From DSUN01 sp035527715 (GTDB lineage: Bacteria > Planctomycetota > PUPC01 > DSUN01), in the NCBI GenBank assembly GCA_035527715.1, contig DATKZY010000231.1, positions 1 to 14,760 of the forward strand: a stretch of 14,760 nucleotides of DNA, in the 5' to 3' direction. The notes below the pieces were generated by a model. It was not told where the DNA came from. It ran no database searches and saw only the letters and a list, made by a program, of their open reading frames with translations. Positions 7,261 through 14,619 of the stretch are shown piece after piece. How positions within the stretch are numbered: the stretch's first letter is position 1; every line of letters starts with the position of its first letter. The position numbers and the translations under genes were made by a program.

Positions 7261-8307
7261 GTGCTTGAGGCAAGCTGCACCGGGACACGTCGGCTGTTCA
7301 GCTTCGTGAGCGTCGCCCTTCTCTCCTTCGCGGCCATCGGCCGCGGGGCGGAGACGCCAAAGGCGATGGAGCCCGCGGCGTGCCGCTCGCGCGCGCTGGA
7401 CGCCGAGAAGGCGCAGGACTGGGCCACCGCCCTGGAGGCCTGGGAGCGGGTGATTGACCGCTGCGTGTCCACCGAGGAGCAACGGGTCGAGGCCCGCGCC
7501 CACACCAAAGACCTCCGCCCCAAGCTGCCGCGGAACACCGATCCCCAGAAGGCCTGCCCCTGGAGGACGCTGGTCGTGATTTTCCGTCACCTGAAGTTCT
7601 CCTGGAAGGATGGCGACAAGGCAGTCGAGGTGGAGAAGACGGTCAGCGCCGAGGACGAGAAGCGGATTCGCGCGAGCTTCGGGTGCTTCGCCAGGCACGT
7701 GTTCGAATACTCGAGCGGCATGCTGCGGATTGATGCGGGCATCGCGGTCGTCGAGGAGCCGCTGACCAAGCTGCACGGGAGCGGCAAGGGGCCGTTCTGC
7801 CCCGCACCCCACCTCGTGCGGCCCTTCACCGACCCGCTGGTCAAGGGGAAGCAGTACGACACGGTCTTCTGCTACGTGAAGTTCAATGGCGACAAGGGGC
7901 CGCACGTGCCGGCTCCCTGGATCGCCGCCACGTTCGCCAGCATCGCCGACGTGGGCGGAGCCGGCTTCGTCAACATCCCCTGGCGCACGGACTACCCGCT
8001 CAAGGGCGAGACCGACGGCGAGATGGAGGTGCACGAGTGGCTGCACCAGGTTGACTGGATGTTCCGCCACGTGCTGCATTATCCGGATGAGCTGGTGCCG
8101 ACGAGCGACGCCGGGCGCTTCGAGGGCGACAACCGCCCCGGCGGCGACCCCGAGTACGGCCGCAAGCGCACGGAGACGACCTGGATCCGCTTCTACCAGC
8201 ACATCATGGAGGACCACATCACGCGGCAGATGTGGTCGGAGGCCACGATGCGCCTGGCACCGGGCCAGGCGCCTCCCGGGGAAGCGCTGAAGCCGAAGCG
8301 GCAATAG
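7261..8307 (+). CDS. Secreted protein of unknown family with HEXXH motif
   Basis: I do not recognise the family. From GTG 7261 the protein has 348 residues and starts with a signal peptide: RR, then the hydrophobic run LFSFVSVALLSFAAI, with likely cleavage after GRGA. A short helical segment follows (AEKAQDWATALEAWERVIDRC), resembling one TPR-like hairpin. The main domain contains VHEWLHQ, a perfect HEXXH zinc-peptidase motif at His258-Glu259-His262. No metzincin HEXXHxxGxxH extension is present; several Glu and His residues downstream (for example HVLHYPDE) could supply a third ligand. Six cysteines in the mature part fit disulfides in an exported protein. An exported zinc metallopeptidase is plausible but unproven. 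The gene converges with the next one, only 15 bases apart. Confidence 0.8.
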   Translation: MLEASCTGTRRLFSFVSVALLSFAAIGRGAETPKAMEPAACRSRALDAEKAQDWATALEAWERVIDRCVSTEEQRVEARAHTKDLRPKLPRNTDPQKACPWRTLVVIFRHLKFSWKDGDKAVEVEKTVSAEDEKRIRASFGCFARHVFEYSSGMLRIDAGIAVVEEPLTKLHGSGKGPFCPAPHLVRPFTDPLVKGKQYDTVFCYVKFNGDKGPHVPAPWIAATFASIADVGGAGFVNIPWRTDYPLKGETDGEMEVHEWLHQVDWMFRHVLHYPDELVPTSDAGRFEGDNRPGGDPEYGRKRTETTWIRFYQHIMEDHITRQMWSEATMRLAPGQAPPGEALKPKRQ

Positions 8308-8322
8308 GGCCGACAGGGGGTC

Positions 8323-10659
8323 TCAGTCGTCGAGGGCGGCGAGGGCGTGAGGGGTGAAGTGGATGATCTGGGCGAGGCCCTTGCCGAAGTCGCCGCCGGT
8401 CTTCTCGAAGACGGCACGCAGGCCCTCGCGGAGAATGCGGAGGTGCTCCTTGTTGCCCGTGAGGGCGACCTCGTAGGCCATTGCCTCGGCCGCCAGGGTC
8501 GTGTAAGGCGTCGGCTTCGTGAGCGGGCAGGGGGTGTAGCGGAACGCCTTGACCTCCTCCATCCAGCACTCGCGAATCATCTGGTCAATGCCGACGCTGA
8601 TGGCCTTCAGCACCTCGGGGTCCTTCGTGATGCGGTGGTAGCGTGCGAGGGCGCAGAGGGTGAGGCCCTCCATGAACGGCACGTTGCCGTAGCACCGGCG
8701 GTCGTCGTGCAGGCAGTGGCCCTTGGCGAGGCGGACGACCCAGCCCTTCTGCCAGTCGAAGTTCTTCTTCAGCACCTCCCAGCACGCCGTTGCGGCGTCG
8801 AGGTACTTCTTGTCGAGCGTCGCGTCGTAGGCGGCGAGGACGAGGATGATGGGCCAGCCGAGGCCGCGGATGTGGTCGCTGTAGGCGGTCGGGCAGTGGC
8901 GGGCCATGGTGTCGGCGACCTGGAGCGCGACCTCGCGGGCGCGGCGGTCGCCGGTCAGGTAGTAGTAGTCGAGGTCGCCGGCGACCCACACGTGGCCGTA
9001 GTTGGTGCTGTGGCCCATGTGGTAGGTGCGCGCCACGGGGAGGCCCGAGGTCTTCTCGTCGTAGTAGCCGCCCGTGTGGTTGAGGCAGTGGAGCCAGATG
9101 TCGCCGATCTCGGGCGGGCGGCCCCAGGGGTTCTTGAGGTGCGGGTTGGTCGCGTGGGCGACGTCCACGTCAATATGATGGCGCGCGGCCTGCTCGGCTC
9201 GCAGGAAAAAGCGGCGGTCGCCCGTGCGCAGGTACTGTAGGAACAGGCCGTGCTGGAGGTCGTATTCGAGGTTCCCCCAGTTCACCTTTCGCTCGCCGTA
9301 CCAGTCGCCGTAGTTGAGCATCCCGAATTCGCGGCCCTTCTCGCGGCGGGCGAGATGGGCATCGAGGGCGCGGCTCAGCCAGGCATCGTAGCCCGCGAAC
9401 TTCGCGGGGTCGGCCGGCGGGAAGTCCCCCGCCGCCTTGGTGGAACTCACATAGGCCGGCTCGCAGGTCGCCAGGAGCGGGTCCTCGCTGGCCTGGAAGA
9501 AGGCGGCGAGGCGCCTGGCGTCGGCCGCCCCGTCGGAGAACAACGCCCACAGCTCGTGGGTCCTGGCGACGCCGACCTTGAAGGAGTAGCCGCCGCCCCG
9601 CAGATGGTAGTAGAGCTTGTTCTCCTCCTCGAGCGGCTTGCCGTCGTAGAGGCCCTTGGGGAATTCGGGGCACAGGCCGACGCGGAGCTCTGAGCCGTCC
9701 ACCTCGAGGCTCTTGGGCCAATTCTGCCAGAACTCGCGGAGGCCGAGGGCCACGCCGGCGTCCTGTGTCTGCACGGCGGCCCAGCCGGCAGCGCGCTTGC
9801 CGGCGGGCCTGCCGTTGACCTCGCAGACCGTGTCGTCCACCTCGACGAGGCAGCCGCCCTCGCTGCTCTGGCCGTTGAGGAGGGCGAGCTTCCTCTCCGT
9901 CTCGGCCTTCGGGCCGACGCTGAGCTCGAGCGAGCGGATGCCGGCCATCAAGGCGTCCTGGCGGTCGTTGATGAATGTGTGGAACAGGCGCACAAAGGGC
10001 TGGCCGCGGAAGGCGTGGATGCGGACGACGTAGCGGAAGAGCTGCGCGTGCCGCGTCCTGTAGGCGCCCTCCAGCCGCACGCACGCCCGCATCGGCCCGG
10101 ACTGCTCGACAACGACGTCCCACGGCCCCGCCGAGACGAGGAAGGGCACGTAGACCCTGTCGGCTTCGTCCCGCACGCTGCTCCTCAGGCAGAAGGAGCC
10201 GCCCTTGTCGAGCCGGAATTCGGCGAGGTTCGTCAACTCGCCCTGTCCTGCCAGGAAGCTCACGGCGAGCGGGCCTGCCTCGATGTGCGTTGCGCCCGCC
10301 TCGCGGCGGATGCGGAGGGGGGCTTGGACTTCGCTGCGCGGGGTGCCTGGGCCATGCCGAAGCGTCAGGGCCGCCTTCTGCTTCGGCGCCAGGTCCACCT
10401 GGAAGTCGAGCAGGAGCCAGCGGACCGAGCCGTCGGGCCACCTGGCGAGGGCCTCGGTCTGGAGCGGCAACTCGGCGCCGTCGCTGGCGTAAAGGGCCAT
10501 GGCGCTGGGGTCGCGAAGCGCCCCCTGGGCGAAGGGCACGCCCGAGGTGACGGGCCAGCCCTTGCGCTCGACGCCGGACGGTTCCTCGACGGTCAGTTTC
10601 ACCATCGCGCCCTCCGCACACATGGCCATGAGCAAGGCGAGAGCCACACCGGAGCGCAT
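8323..10659 (-). CDS. Exported PcRGLX/YetA-like protein, putative rhamnogalacturonan exolyase
   Basis: A large exported protein of 778 residues with a signal peptide (MRSGVALALLMAMCAEGA). The N-terminal region, about residues 20-105, reads VKLTVEEPSGVERKGWPVTSGVPFAQGAL, then ELPLQTEALARWPDGSVRWLLLDFQ. This is the typical pattern of the PcRGLX/YetA-like N-terminal RIFT-barrel domain. A beta-rich central domain (about 110-390) and a helical, Trp/Tyr/His-rich C-terminal part (about 400-770; HCLNHTGGYYDEKTSG, YHMGHSTNYGHVW) fit the alpha/alpha-toroid of this family. Characterised relatives are exo-acting rhamnogalacturonan lyases (PL26), so a role in pectin or similar polysaccharide breakdown outside the cytoplasm is likely; the exact substrate is inferred. 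Start ATG 10659 has GGAGGG at 6 bases. No carbohydrate transporter or regulator is adjacent. Confidence 0.82.
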   Translation of the reverse strand: MRSGVALALLMAMCAEGAMVKLTVEEPSGVERKGWPVTSGVPFAQGALRDPSAMALYASDGAELPLQTEALARWPDGSVRWLLLDFQVDLAPKQKAALTLRHGPGTPRSEVQAPLRIRREAGATHIEAGPLAVSFLAGQGELTNLAEFRLDKGGSFCLRSSVRDEADRVYVPFLVSAGPWDVVVEQSGPMRACVRLEGAYRTRHAQLFRYVVRIHAFRGQPFVRLFHTFINDRQDALMAGIRSLELSVGPKAETERKLALLNGQSSEGGCLVEVDDTVCEVNGRPAGKRAAGWAAVQTQDAGVALGLREFWQNWPKSLEVDGSELRVGLCPEFPKGLYDGKPLEEENKLYYHLRGGGYSFKVGVARTHELWALFSDGAADARRLAAFFQASEDPLLATCEPAYVSSTKAAGDFPPADPAKFAGYDAWLSRALDAHLARREKGREFGMLNYGDWYGERKVNWGNLEYDLQHGLFLQYLRTGDRRFFLRAEQAARHHIDVDVAHATNPHLKNPWGRPPEIGDIWLHCLNHTGGYYDEKTSGLPVARTYHMGHSTNYGHVWVAGDLDYYYLTGDRRAREVALQVADTMARHCPTAYSDHIRGLGWPIILVLAAYDATLDKKYLDAATACWEVLKKNFDWQKGWVVRLAKGHCLHDDRRCYGNVPFMEGLTLCALARYHRITKDPEVLKAISVGIDQMIRECWMEEVKAFRYTPCPLTKPTPYTTLAAEAMAYEVALTGNKEHLRILREGLRAVFEKTGGDFGKGLAQIIHFTPHALAALDD

Positions 10660-10677
10660 GTTTCGCCCTCCACATAG

Positions 10678-10696
10678 CCTCCCGCGGGTTGCGAAC
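10678..10696. repeat. Partial second copy of the hairpin arm
   Basis: CCTCCCGCGGGTTGCGAAC occurs here and again, identically, at 10708-10726, 30 bases on. This copy has one arm and the loop, but not the long opposite arm. It sits just upstream of the lyase gene's Shine-Dalgarno and contains the short palindrome CCCGCGGG. Confidence 0.75.
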
Positions 10697-10705
10697 TCGG
10701 CACCT

Positions 10706-10738
10706 AACCTCCCGCGGGTTGCGAACCCGCGGGAGGTT
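10706..10738. terminator. Strong GC-rich hairpin between Dabb and lyase genes
   Basis: AACCTCCCGCGGGTT (10706-10720) and AACCCGCGGGAGGTT (10724-10738) form a perfect 15-base stem around the 3-base loop GCG. It begins 7 bases after the Dabb gene's TAA on the minus strand. No T-run follows in either direction, so it may be a non-canonical terminator, an mRNA-stabilising structure or a REP-like interspersed repeat. Its effect on transcription of the lyase gene is unknown. Confidence 0.6.
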
Positions 10739-10745
10739 CAGAGAC

Positions 10746-11156
10746 TTACTGGCGGACGAAGTCGTAGACGACGATCTTCTCCCACAGCGGCTTGTGCTTC
10801 TCGATGAGCTTCAGGTGGTCGGGGTGCTTGCCGTAGGTCTCGTAGGCCTTGGCGTCCTCGAAGCACATGGTGACGCCGACGTGGTACGAGCTGTCCACCG
10901 GGGCGCCCCGCTCCTGGGTGAGGGGCGTGCCGGTGCTGAAGCCCTTCACGCACGGCAGCGGGGCAAGCATCTCCTTCCCGTCGCGGAGCATCGCCTCGAT
11001 GTCGGCCTTCGTCGCCGTCTCCTTGAACCAGAAGAACACGCAGTGAACGATGGTGCCGGGGGAGCCCTTCGGCTCCGCGGCGCCCCCTGGCCTCGTGGCC
11101 AGCCACAGCCCCACGACCAGCGCCGCCACGCACAGCAACGCTTTGAGCGCCTTCAC
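10746..11156 (-). CDS. Exported Dabb (stress-responsive alpha/beta barrel) domain protein
   Basis: About 136 residues from GTG 11156. A signal peptide or anchor (MKALKALLCVAALVVGLWLA, ending near GGAA) precedes a single Dabb domain. The domain opens IVHCVFFWFKE, runs through SSYHVGVTMCFEDAKAYETYGKHPDH and ends WEKIVVYDFV; the HPDHLK turn is typical. Dabb domains are dimeric ferredoxin-like barrels; plant SP1 is a stress protein and others are small enzymes, so no specific function can be given. The start is a choice: GAGAGGAG (11170-11163) stands 6 bases before GTG 11156 but directly abuts ATG 11162, while ATG 11183 would overlap the preceding gene by 14 bases. The gene follows the purO-like gene closely and probably shares its transcript. 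A strong hairpin follows the stop. Confidence 0.85.
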   Translation of the reverse strand: MKALKALLCVAALVVGLWLATRPGGAAEPKGSPGTIVHCVFFWFKETATKADIEAMLRDGKEMLAPLPCVKGFSTGTPLTQERGAPVDSSYHVGVTMCFEDAKAYETYGKHPDHLKLIEKHKPLWEKIVVYDFVRQ

Positions 11157-11169
11157 GGCCATCTCCTCT

Positions 11170-11904
11170 CTACCTCTTCTCATTCTTGTTCAGAACCACG
11201 ACCTCGCTGTCGAGGGTGTCGGGGTCAATGGTCTTGACGCAGAGGGACACCTTGTTGTCGTCGTTGAGGGCGGTCCAGAAGGCGTTGGCGATGCAGCCGG
11301 GGCCGCCGACGAGGGGGACGAGGTACGGCTCGCCCTCGAAGGGGGGGAGCGGGTCGCCGTCGCCTATGTAGGTGGTGATGCAGTGCCCGAGGCCTGGGCC
11401 GAGCTGGCCGAGGCGCCAGAAGAAGCGGTCGGTGGCCTCGCCGAAGACCGAGCGGCGGAGGACGCTCAGGGCAGCGACGAGTGGCTTCTGCCGCAGGTCG
11501 AAGACGCCCGAGATGCGAGGCGTGAAGTTCGGGGCGTCGGGCTCGTAGTCGCGGGTGGCCAGGCCCTGCTCGAACGTGCCCCCGGCGGCGATGGCGCCGC
11601 AGATCGTGTCGGTCTGGTCGCCATTGGTGACGACGAACACGCCGCTTGGCAACTCGCGGAGCGCGTTGTAGATGATCAGGCTGGGGTCCTTGCACTTCGC
11701 GGGGTCGGCGGCCTCGGTCCACACCCGCTTGCCATCGGTCTCGAAGACCCGGTTGCGGCTGTTCCCGCTGCGGCCCATGATCCAGTAGACCTGGATGAGC
11801 CGCTCGCCGCGTTCGCTCAGTCCCAGGACCAGGCCACGACCGGGGTAGGGGTTCTCGGCGAGGCGGGTCCGCAGATTGGCCCTGGCATGCTCAAGGGTGC
11901 CCAT
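11170..11904 (-). CDS. purO: PurO-like IMP cyclohydrolase
   Basis: A 244-residue protein resembling the PurO-type IMP cyclohydrolase family. Recognisable parts are NPYPGRGLVLGLSERGERLI, YWIMGRSGNSRNRVF, the NGDQTD motif (VVTNGDQTDTI), the PNFTPRI segment and a C-terminal GGPGCIANAFW. PurO was defined in methanogens, where it closes FAICAR to IMP in the last step of purine synthesis, replacing the cyclohydrolase part of PurH. Bacterial homologues of this longer form exist, and their activity should be regarded as inferred. It is cytoplasmic: no signal peptide. Start ATG 11904 has AGGAGA upstream at a rather long spacing of about 11-12 bases; the longer upstream reading frame only mirrors the TauE gene. 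It lies 23 bases after the TauE stop and ends just before the Dabb start, so it sits mid-operon. No other purine gene is in view. Confidence 0.82.
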   Translation of the reverse strand: MGTLEHARANLRTRLAENPYPGRGLVLGLSERGERLIQVYWIMGRSGNSRNRVFETDGKRVWTEAADPAKCKDPSLIIYNALRELPSGVFVVTNGDQTDTICGAIAAGGTFEQGLATRDYEPDAPNFTPRISGVFDLRQKPLVAALSVLRRSVFGEATDRFFWRLGQLGPGLGHCITTYIGDGDPLPPFEGEPYLVPLVGGPGCIANAFWTALNDDNKVSLCVKTIDPDTLDSEVVVLNKNEKR

Positions 11905-11927
11905 GGTTTGCTGTGTCTCCTGAGTAG

Positions 11928-12743
11928 CTAGAGTGCCATGACGAGGATCCGGACGCCGACGAAGCCGAGGGCAATGGCCAACCCCCGGATGATCCACACG
12001 CCTCGCAGGCGGGTGGAGATTCCCGCGCCAAGCTGGGCGCCTACGACGGCGCCGAGGCCGAGGTAGAGGGCGATGAGCGCCCCGTGCGAGAAGTCGCCCG
12101 TGGCCACGTGCACCCCCGTGCCCACCAGGGCCATGATGGCCAGGATGAAGTGCGAGGTGGCCGTGGCGATGTGCGCTGGAAAGTTCAGCAGGTGCACCAG
12201 GGCGGGCACGTGGATGATGCCTCCGCCGATCCCGAGAAGGCTGGACAGATAGCCGACGAACAGGCTCAGCACCACCCCGACCCAGGGGCGAAACGTGAAC
12301 GTGTGGCGGGTGCCCTCGCGGTCCACAATGGTGCGGGTCGTGTGGCCGGCGGGGGGCTTCTCGTGCCGCGGTGCCTCCTTGCGGGGACGCAGGAGGAGGT
12401 AGATGCATATGACGATGAGAACGACGCCGAGGATGGCGTTGAACGACCGCCGCGGGATGTGCTCGGTGGTGAGTGCGCCGAGAATGGCCCCGGGCACGGT
12501 GGCCGCGGCGAAGAGGAGGCCCGAGCGGTAGTCAATGCGCTTCATCCGCGCATAGGCCACCGACCCCGACGTGGCGTTGAGGAAGACCACGGCCAGCGAG
12601 ATGCTGGTGATCAGCTCAGGAGCGTCGTGGGGATAGACCAGGAGCAGCACAGGCACGAGCACGAAGCCGCCGCCCGCGCCGATGAGCGTGCCATAGGCGC
12701 CGACAACGAATCCCAGCGGAATCAACCAGATCCACGGCCCCAT
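11928..12743 (-). CDS. TauE/SafE family membrane permease (probable sulfite/organosulfonate exporter)
   Basis: An integral membrane protein of 271 residues, the usual length for the TauE/SafE family, with about eight hydrophobic segments. The family's internal duplication is clear: GTLIGAGGGFVLVPVLLL near the N-terminus matches SSLLGIGGGIIHVPALV in the second half. A charged linker of about 35 residues (RPRKEAPRHEKPPAGHTTR onward) joins the halves. Characterised members move sulfite, sulfoacetate or other small anions across the cytoplasmic membrane, but most are unassigned, so the substrate here is unknown. No sulfur-metabolism gene is adjacent. Start ATG 12743 lies 37 bases after the dapL stop; AAGGAGG stands about 15 bases upstream, a weak spacing, and no better start is in frame. 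Confidence 0.9.
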   Translation of the reverse strand: MGPWIWLIPLGFVVGAYGTLIGAGGGFVLVPVLLLVYPHDAPELITSISLAVVFLNATSGSVAYARMKRIDYRSGLLFAAATVPGAILGALTTEHIPRRSFNAILGVVLIVICIYLLLRPRKEAPRHEKPPAGHTTRTIVDREGTRHTFTFRPWVGVVLSLFVGYLSSLLGIGGGIIHVPALVHLLNFPAHIATATSHFILAIMALVGTGVHVATGDFSHGALIALYLGLGAVVGAQLGAGISTRLRGVWIIRGLAIALGFVGVRILVMAL

Positions 12744-12780
12744 GGTAACGCCCGTTCGCCTCCTTCCCGGCCATGCCCCG

Positions 12781-13947
12781 TCAGCGGCGTTCGGCCAGGC
12801 GCGCCATCCCCCGCGAGAGCACCTCGTCGGGGTAGGTGAGCGACATGCGGAAGTAGCCCTCGCCGTGCTGGCCGTAGACGGCGCCCGGCGTCACCACCAC
12901 GCCGCTCTTCTCGAAGAGGTCCGAGGCGAACGCCGCGCTGTCGCCGTGGAACCGCGCCGGCACGGCCGCCCAGATGTAGATCGTGCCCTTCGGCTTCTCG
13001 AGGTCCCAGCCCAGGCCGCTCAGCGTCGTCACCACGAGATCGCGGCGGCGGCGATAGACCGCGTTGATCTTGGGGGTGAGCTGCTCGGCGAGATCGAGGG
13101 CCTTCGCGCCGGCGAACTGGATGGCGCGCAGCGTCCCGTTGTCGCTGTTATCCTTCACGAGGGCCAGGGCCTTCAGGGCGCCGGGATGGCCCACGGCCAT
13201 GCCGACCCGCCAGCCGGTCATGCAGAATGCCTTGCTGAGGGAGAAGAACTCGACCGCCACGTCGGCCGCGCCCCCGACCTGGAGGATGCTCGGCGCCACG
13301 TAGCCGTCGTAGGTGTTCTCGCTGTAGGCCAGGTCGTTCGCGATGAGGAGGCCGTTCTTGCGGGCGAACTCGACGACGCGGCGGTAGAAGCCCACGTCGC
13401 ACACCGCCGTCGTCGGGTTGTTCGGGTAGTTGAGCCACATCACCTTGGCGAGGCGCCGCACCTCGGCGGGGATGGCGTCGAGGTCGGGCAGGAAGCCGTT
13501 CTCGCGCAGCAGCGGCACGTAGTGGGTCACGGCGCTGGCGAAGGTGTGGCCAATGTTATAGGTCGGATAGCCCGGCTCGGGCGCGATGGCCAAGTCGCCG
13601 GGGTTGAGCACGCCCATGGCGAGCTGCACGATGGCGTCCTTGCTGCCGCTGGTCTGCACGATCTGGTCGTCGGCCAGGGCCACGCCGAAGCGGCGGCGAT
13701 AGAAGTCCTTCACGGCCTGGGGGAACTCGGCGGTCGGCACGTCGCAGCCGTAGCGGTGGCGGCTCAGGTCGGCCTTGTCGCGGACGGCGCGGCACAGCTC
13801 GCGCACGACGGGGTCGGGGGTCGGCCTGTCGGGGTCGCCGATGCCGAGGTTGAGCACCTCCTTGCCGGCCTTGCGGGCCTCCGCGATCGTCTTGCGCAGC
13901 GCGGCAAAGGGGTAGGGCCGAAGCTTCTGAAGGCGATTGGCGGGCAT
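12781..13947 (-). CDS. dapL: LL-diaminopimelate aminotransferase-type class I/II aminotransferase
   Basis: A PLP-dependent aminotransferase of 388 residues. It opens MPANRLQKLRPYPFAAL, as DapL proteins do, then shows LNLGIGDPDRPTPDPVV, HRYGCDVPTAEFPQAV, GSKDAI, PGYPTYNIG and ENGFLPDLDAI. The LNYPNNPT motif follows, and the PLP Schiff-base lysine is Lys239 in SLSKAFCMTGWRVG. The C-terminal GVVVTPGAVYGQHGEGYFRMSLT is also typical. DapL converts tetrahydrodipicolinate directly to LL-diaminopimelate in lysine and peptidoglycan synthesis, bypassing the DapC/D/E steps. Related aminotransferases of other specificity exist, so the exact substrate is likely but not certain. ATG 13947 lies 16 bases after the coaD stop; upstream GTG codons in frame are possible alternatives. 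Probably co-transcribed with coaD. Confidence 0.88.
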   Translation of the reverse strand: MPANRLQKLRPYPFAALRKTIAEARKAGKEVLNLGIGDPDRPTPDPVVRELCRAVRDKADLSRHRYGCDVPTAEFPQAVKDFYRRRFGVALADDQIVQTSGSKDAIVQLAMGVLNPGDLAIAPEPGYPTYNIGHTFASAVTHYVPLLRENGFLPDLDAIPAEVRRLAKVMWLNYPNNPTTAVCDVGFYRRVVEFARKNGLLIANDLAYSENTYDGYVAPSILQVGGAADVAVEFFSLSKAFCMTGWRVGMAVGHPGALKALALVKDNSDNGTLRAIQFAGAKALDLAEQLTPKINAVYRRRRDLVVTTLSGLGWDLEKPKGTIYIWAAVPARFHGDSAAFASDLFEKSGVVVTPGAVYGQHGEGYFRMSLTYPDEVLSRGMARLAERR

Positions 13948-13963
13948 CACATCCACAGGAGGC

Positions 13964-14467
13964 TCAATCCTTTCCTCTGGTGCAGTGCTTCTGGAGGAAG
14001 AACTCGTAGACCGGCGGCGGCACAAAGCGGCTCACGACCTCCTGCCAGCCCGCCGGCCCGATGAGGCCGCGGACGAAGCTCGAACTCACGTCGGCGAACT
14101 CGCGCGGCGGCATGAGAAACACCGTGGTGATCTCGGGCGCCAGATCGCTGTTGATGTAGCGCATCTCGCGCTCGAACGAGTAGTCGCGCTCGTTGCGGAT
14201 CCCGCGCAGGATGTAGCGGGCGCCGACCGACCGCGCGTAGGTGACGAGGAACTGGTTCTCGAACGACGTGACGGTGACGTTCTGGAGGTCCTTCGTGCAG
14301 GCCCGCAGGAGCGCGAGGCGGTCGGCGAGGGGGTAGGCGTAGCGCTTGTCGGGGTTTACGCCAATCGCCACCTCGACCTCTCGGAACAGCTCGACCGCCG
14401 TCTGGATCATCCACAGGTGCCCACTCGTCGGGGGGTCGAAGCTTCCCGCGTAGATCGCCTTCGGCAT
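13964..14467 (-). CDS. coaD: Phosphopantetheine adenylyltransferase
   Basis: A cytoplasmic nucleotidyltransferase of 167 residues, the normal length, which makes dephospho-CoA from 4'-phosphopantetheine and ATP in coenzyme A synthesis. The nucleotide-binding TxxH motif is in GSFDPPTSGH (Thr14, His17). RGIRNERDYSFEREM corresponds to the RGLR/D-x-E region of CoaD, and VSSSFVRGL to the ISST/SxVR motif near the C-terminus. LAPEITTVFLM is also typical. It is the first gene of the minus-strand block, with a well-formed promoter about 60-90 bases upstream and a GAGGTGGG ribosome site. dapL follows after 16 bases. Confidence 0.95.
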   Translation of the reverse strand: MPKAIYAGSFDPPTSGHLWMIQTAVELFREVEVAIGVNPDKRYAYPLADRLALLRACTKDLQNVTVTSFENQFLVTYARSVGARYILRGIRNERDYSFEREMRYINSDLAPEITTVFLMPPREFADVSSSFVRGLIGPAGWQEVVSRFVPPPVYEFFLQKHCTRGKD

Positions 14468-14529
14468 GGCCGTCCCACCTCAGCGCTGAAAAGGGATACC
14501 GGCGCACAGGAGCCGGCGCTCGCGGAAGC

Positions 14530-14558
14530 AAGATACCGGCTATGCCCGCTCTTGTCAA
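14530..14558 (-). promoter_or_regulatory. Sigma70-like promoter of the coaD block
   Basis: Read on minus: a perfect -35 TTGACA (14558-14553), a 17-base spacer, and -10 TATCTT (14535-14530). Transcription would start near 14523, leaving a leader of about 56 bases. The leader contains a small CCGGC/GCCGG hairpin and the 10-base palindrome TCAGCGCTGA (14480-14489). Confidence 0.7.
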
Positions 14559-14572
14559 ACGGCTCGCGCGTC

Positions 14573-14600
14573 TTGACCAACCGATGCAGCCGGCTACAAT
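14573..14600 (+). promoter_or_regulatory. Sigma70-like promoter of the TIR gene
   Basis: -35 TTGACC (14573-14578), a 16-base spacer, -10 TACAAT (14595-14600). The start point would be near 14607, with a very short leader before ATG 14620. It diverges from the coaD promoter, with 14 bases between the two -35 boxes. Confidence 0.65.
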
Positions 14601-14619
14601 GATAGGCACGGAGGCGACT

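Noticed and set aside
7090..8304. 404-codon open frame antisense to the ADH end and the HEXXH gene
   Set aside because: The plus-strand genes have signal peptide, motifs and ribosome sites; the antisense product resembles no protein and is Arg/Gly/Leu-rich.
11905..12408. N-terminal extension of the purO-like gene
   Set aside because: It overlaps the TauE gene in another frame and reads as an Arg/His/Pro-rich shadow; ATG 11904 fits the family.
12742..14064. 440-codon open frame antisense to dapL
   Set aside because: DapL motifs are complete on the minus strand; the antisense product is a His/Val/Gly-rich shadow.
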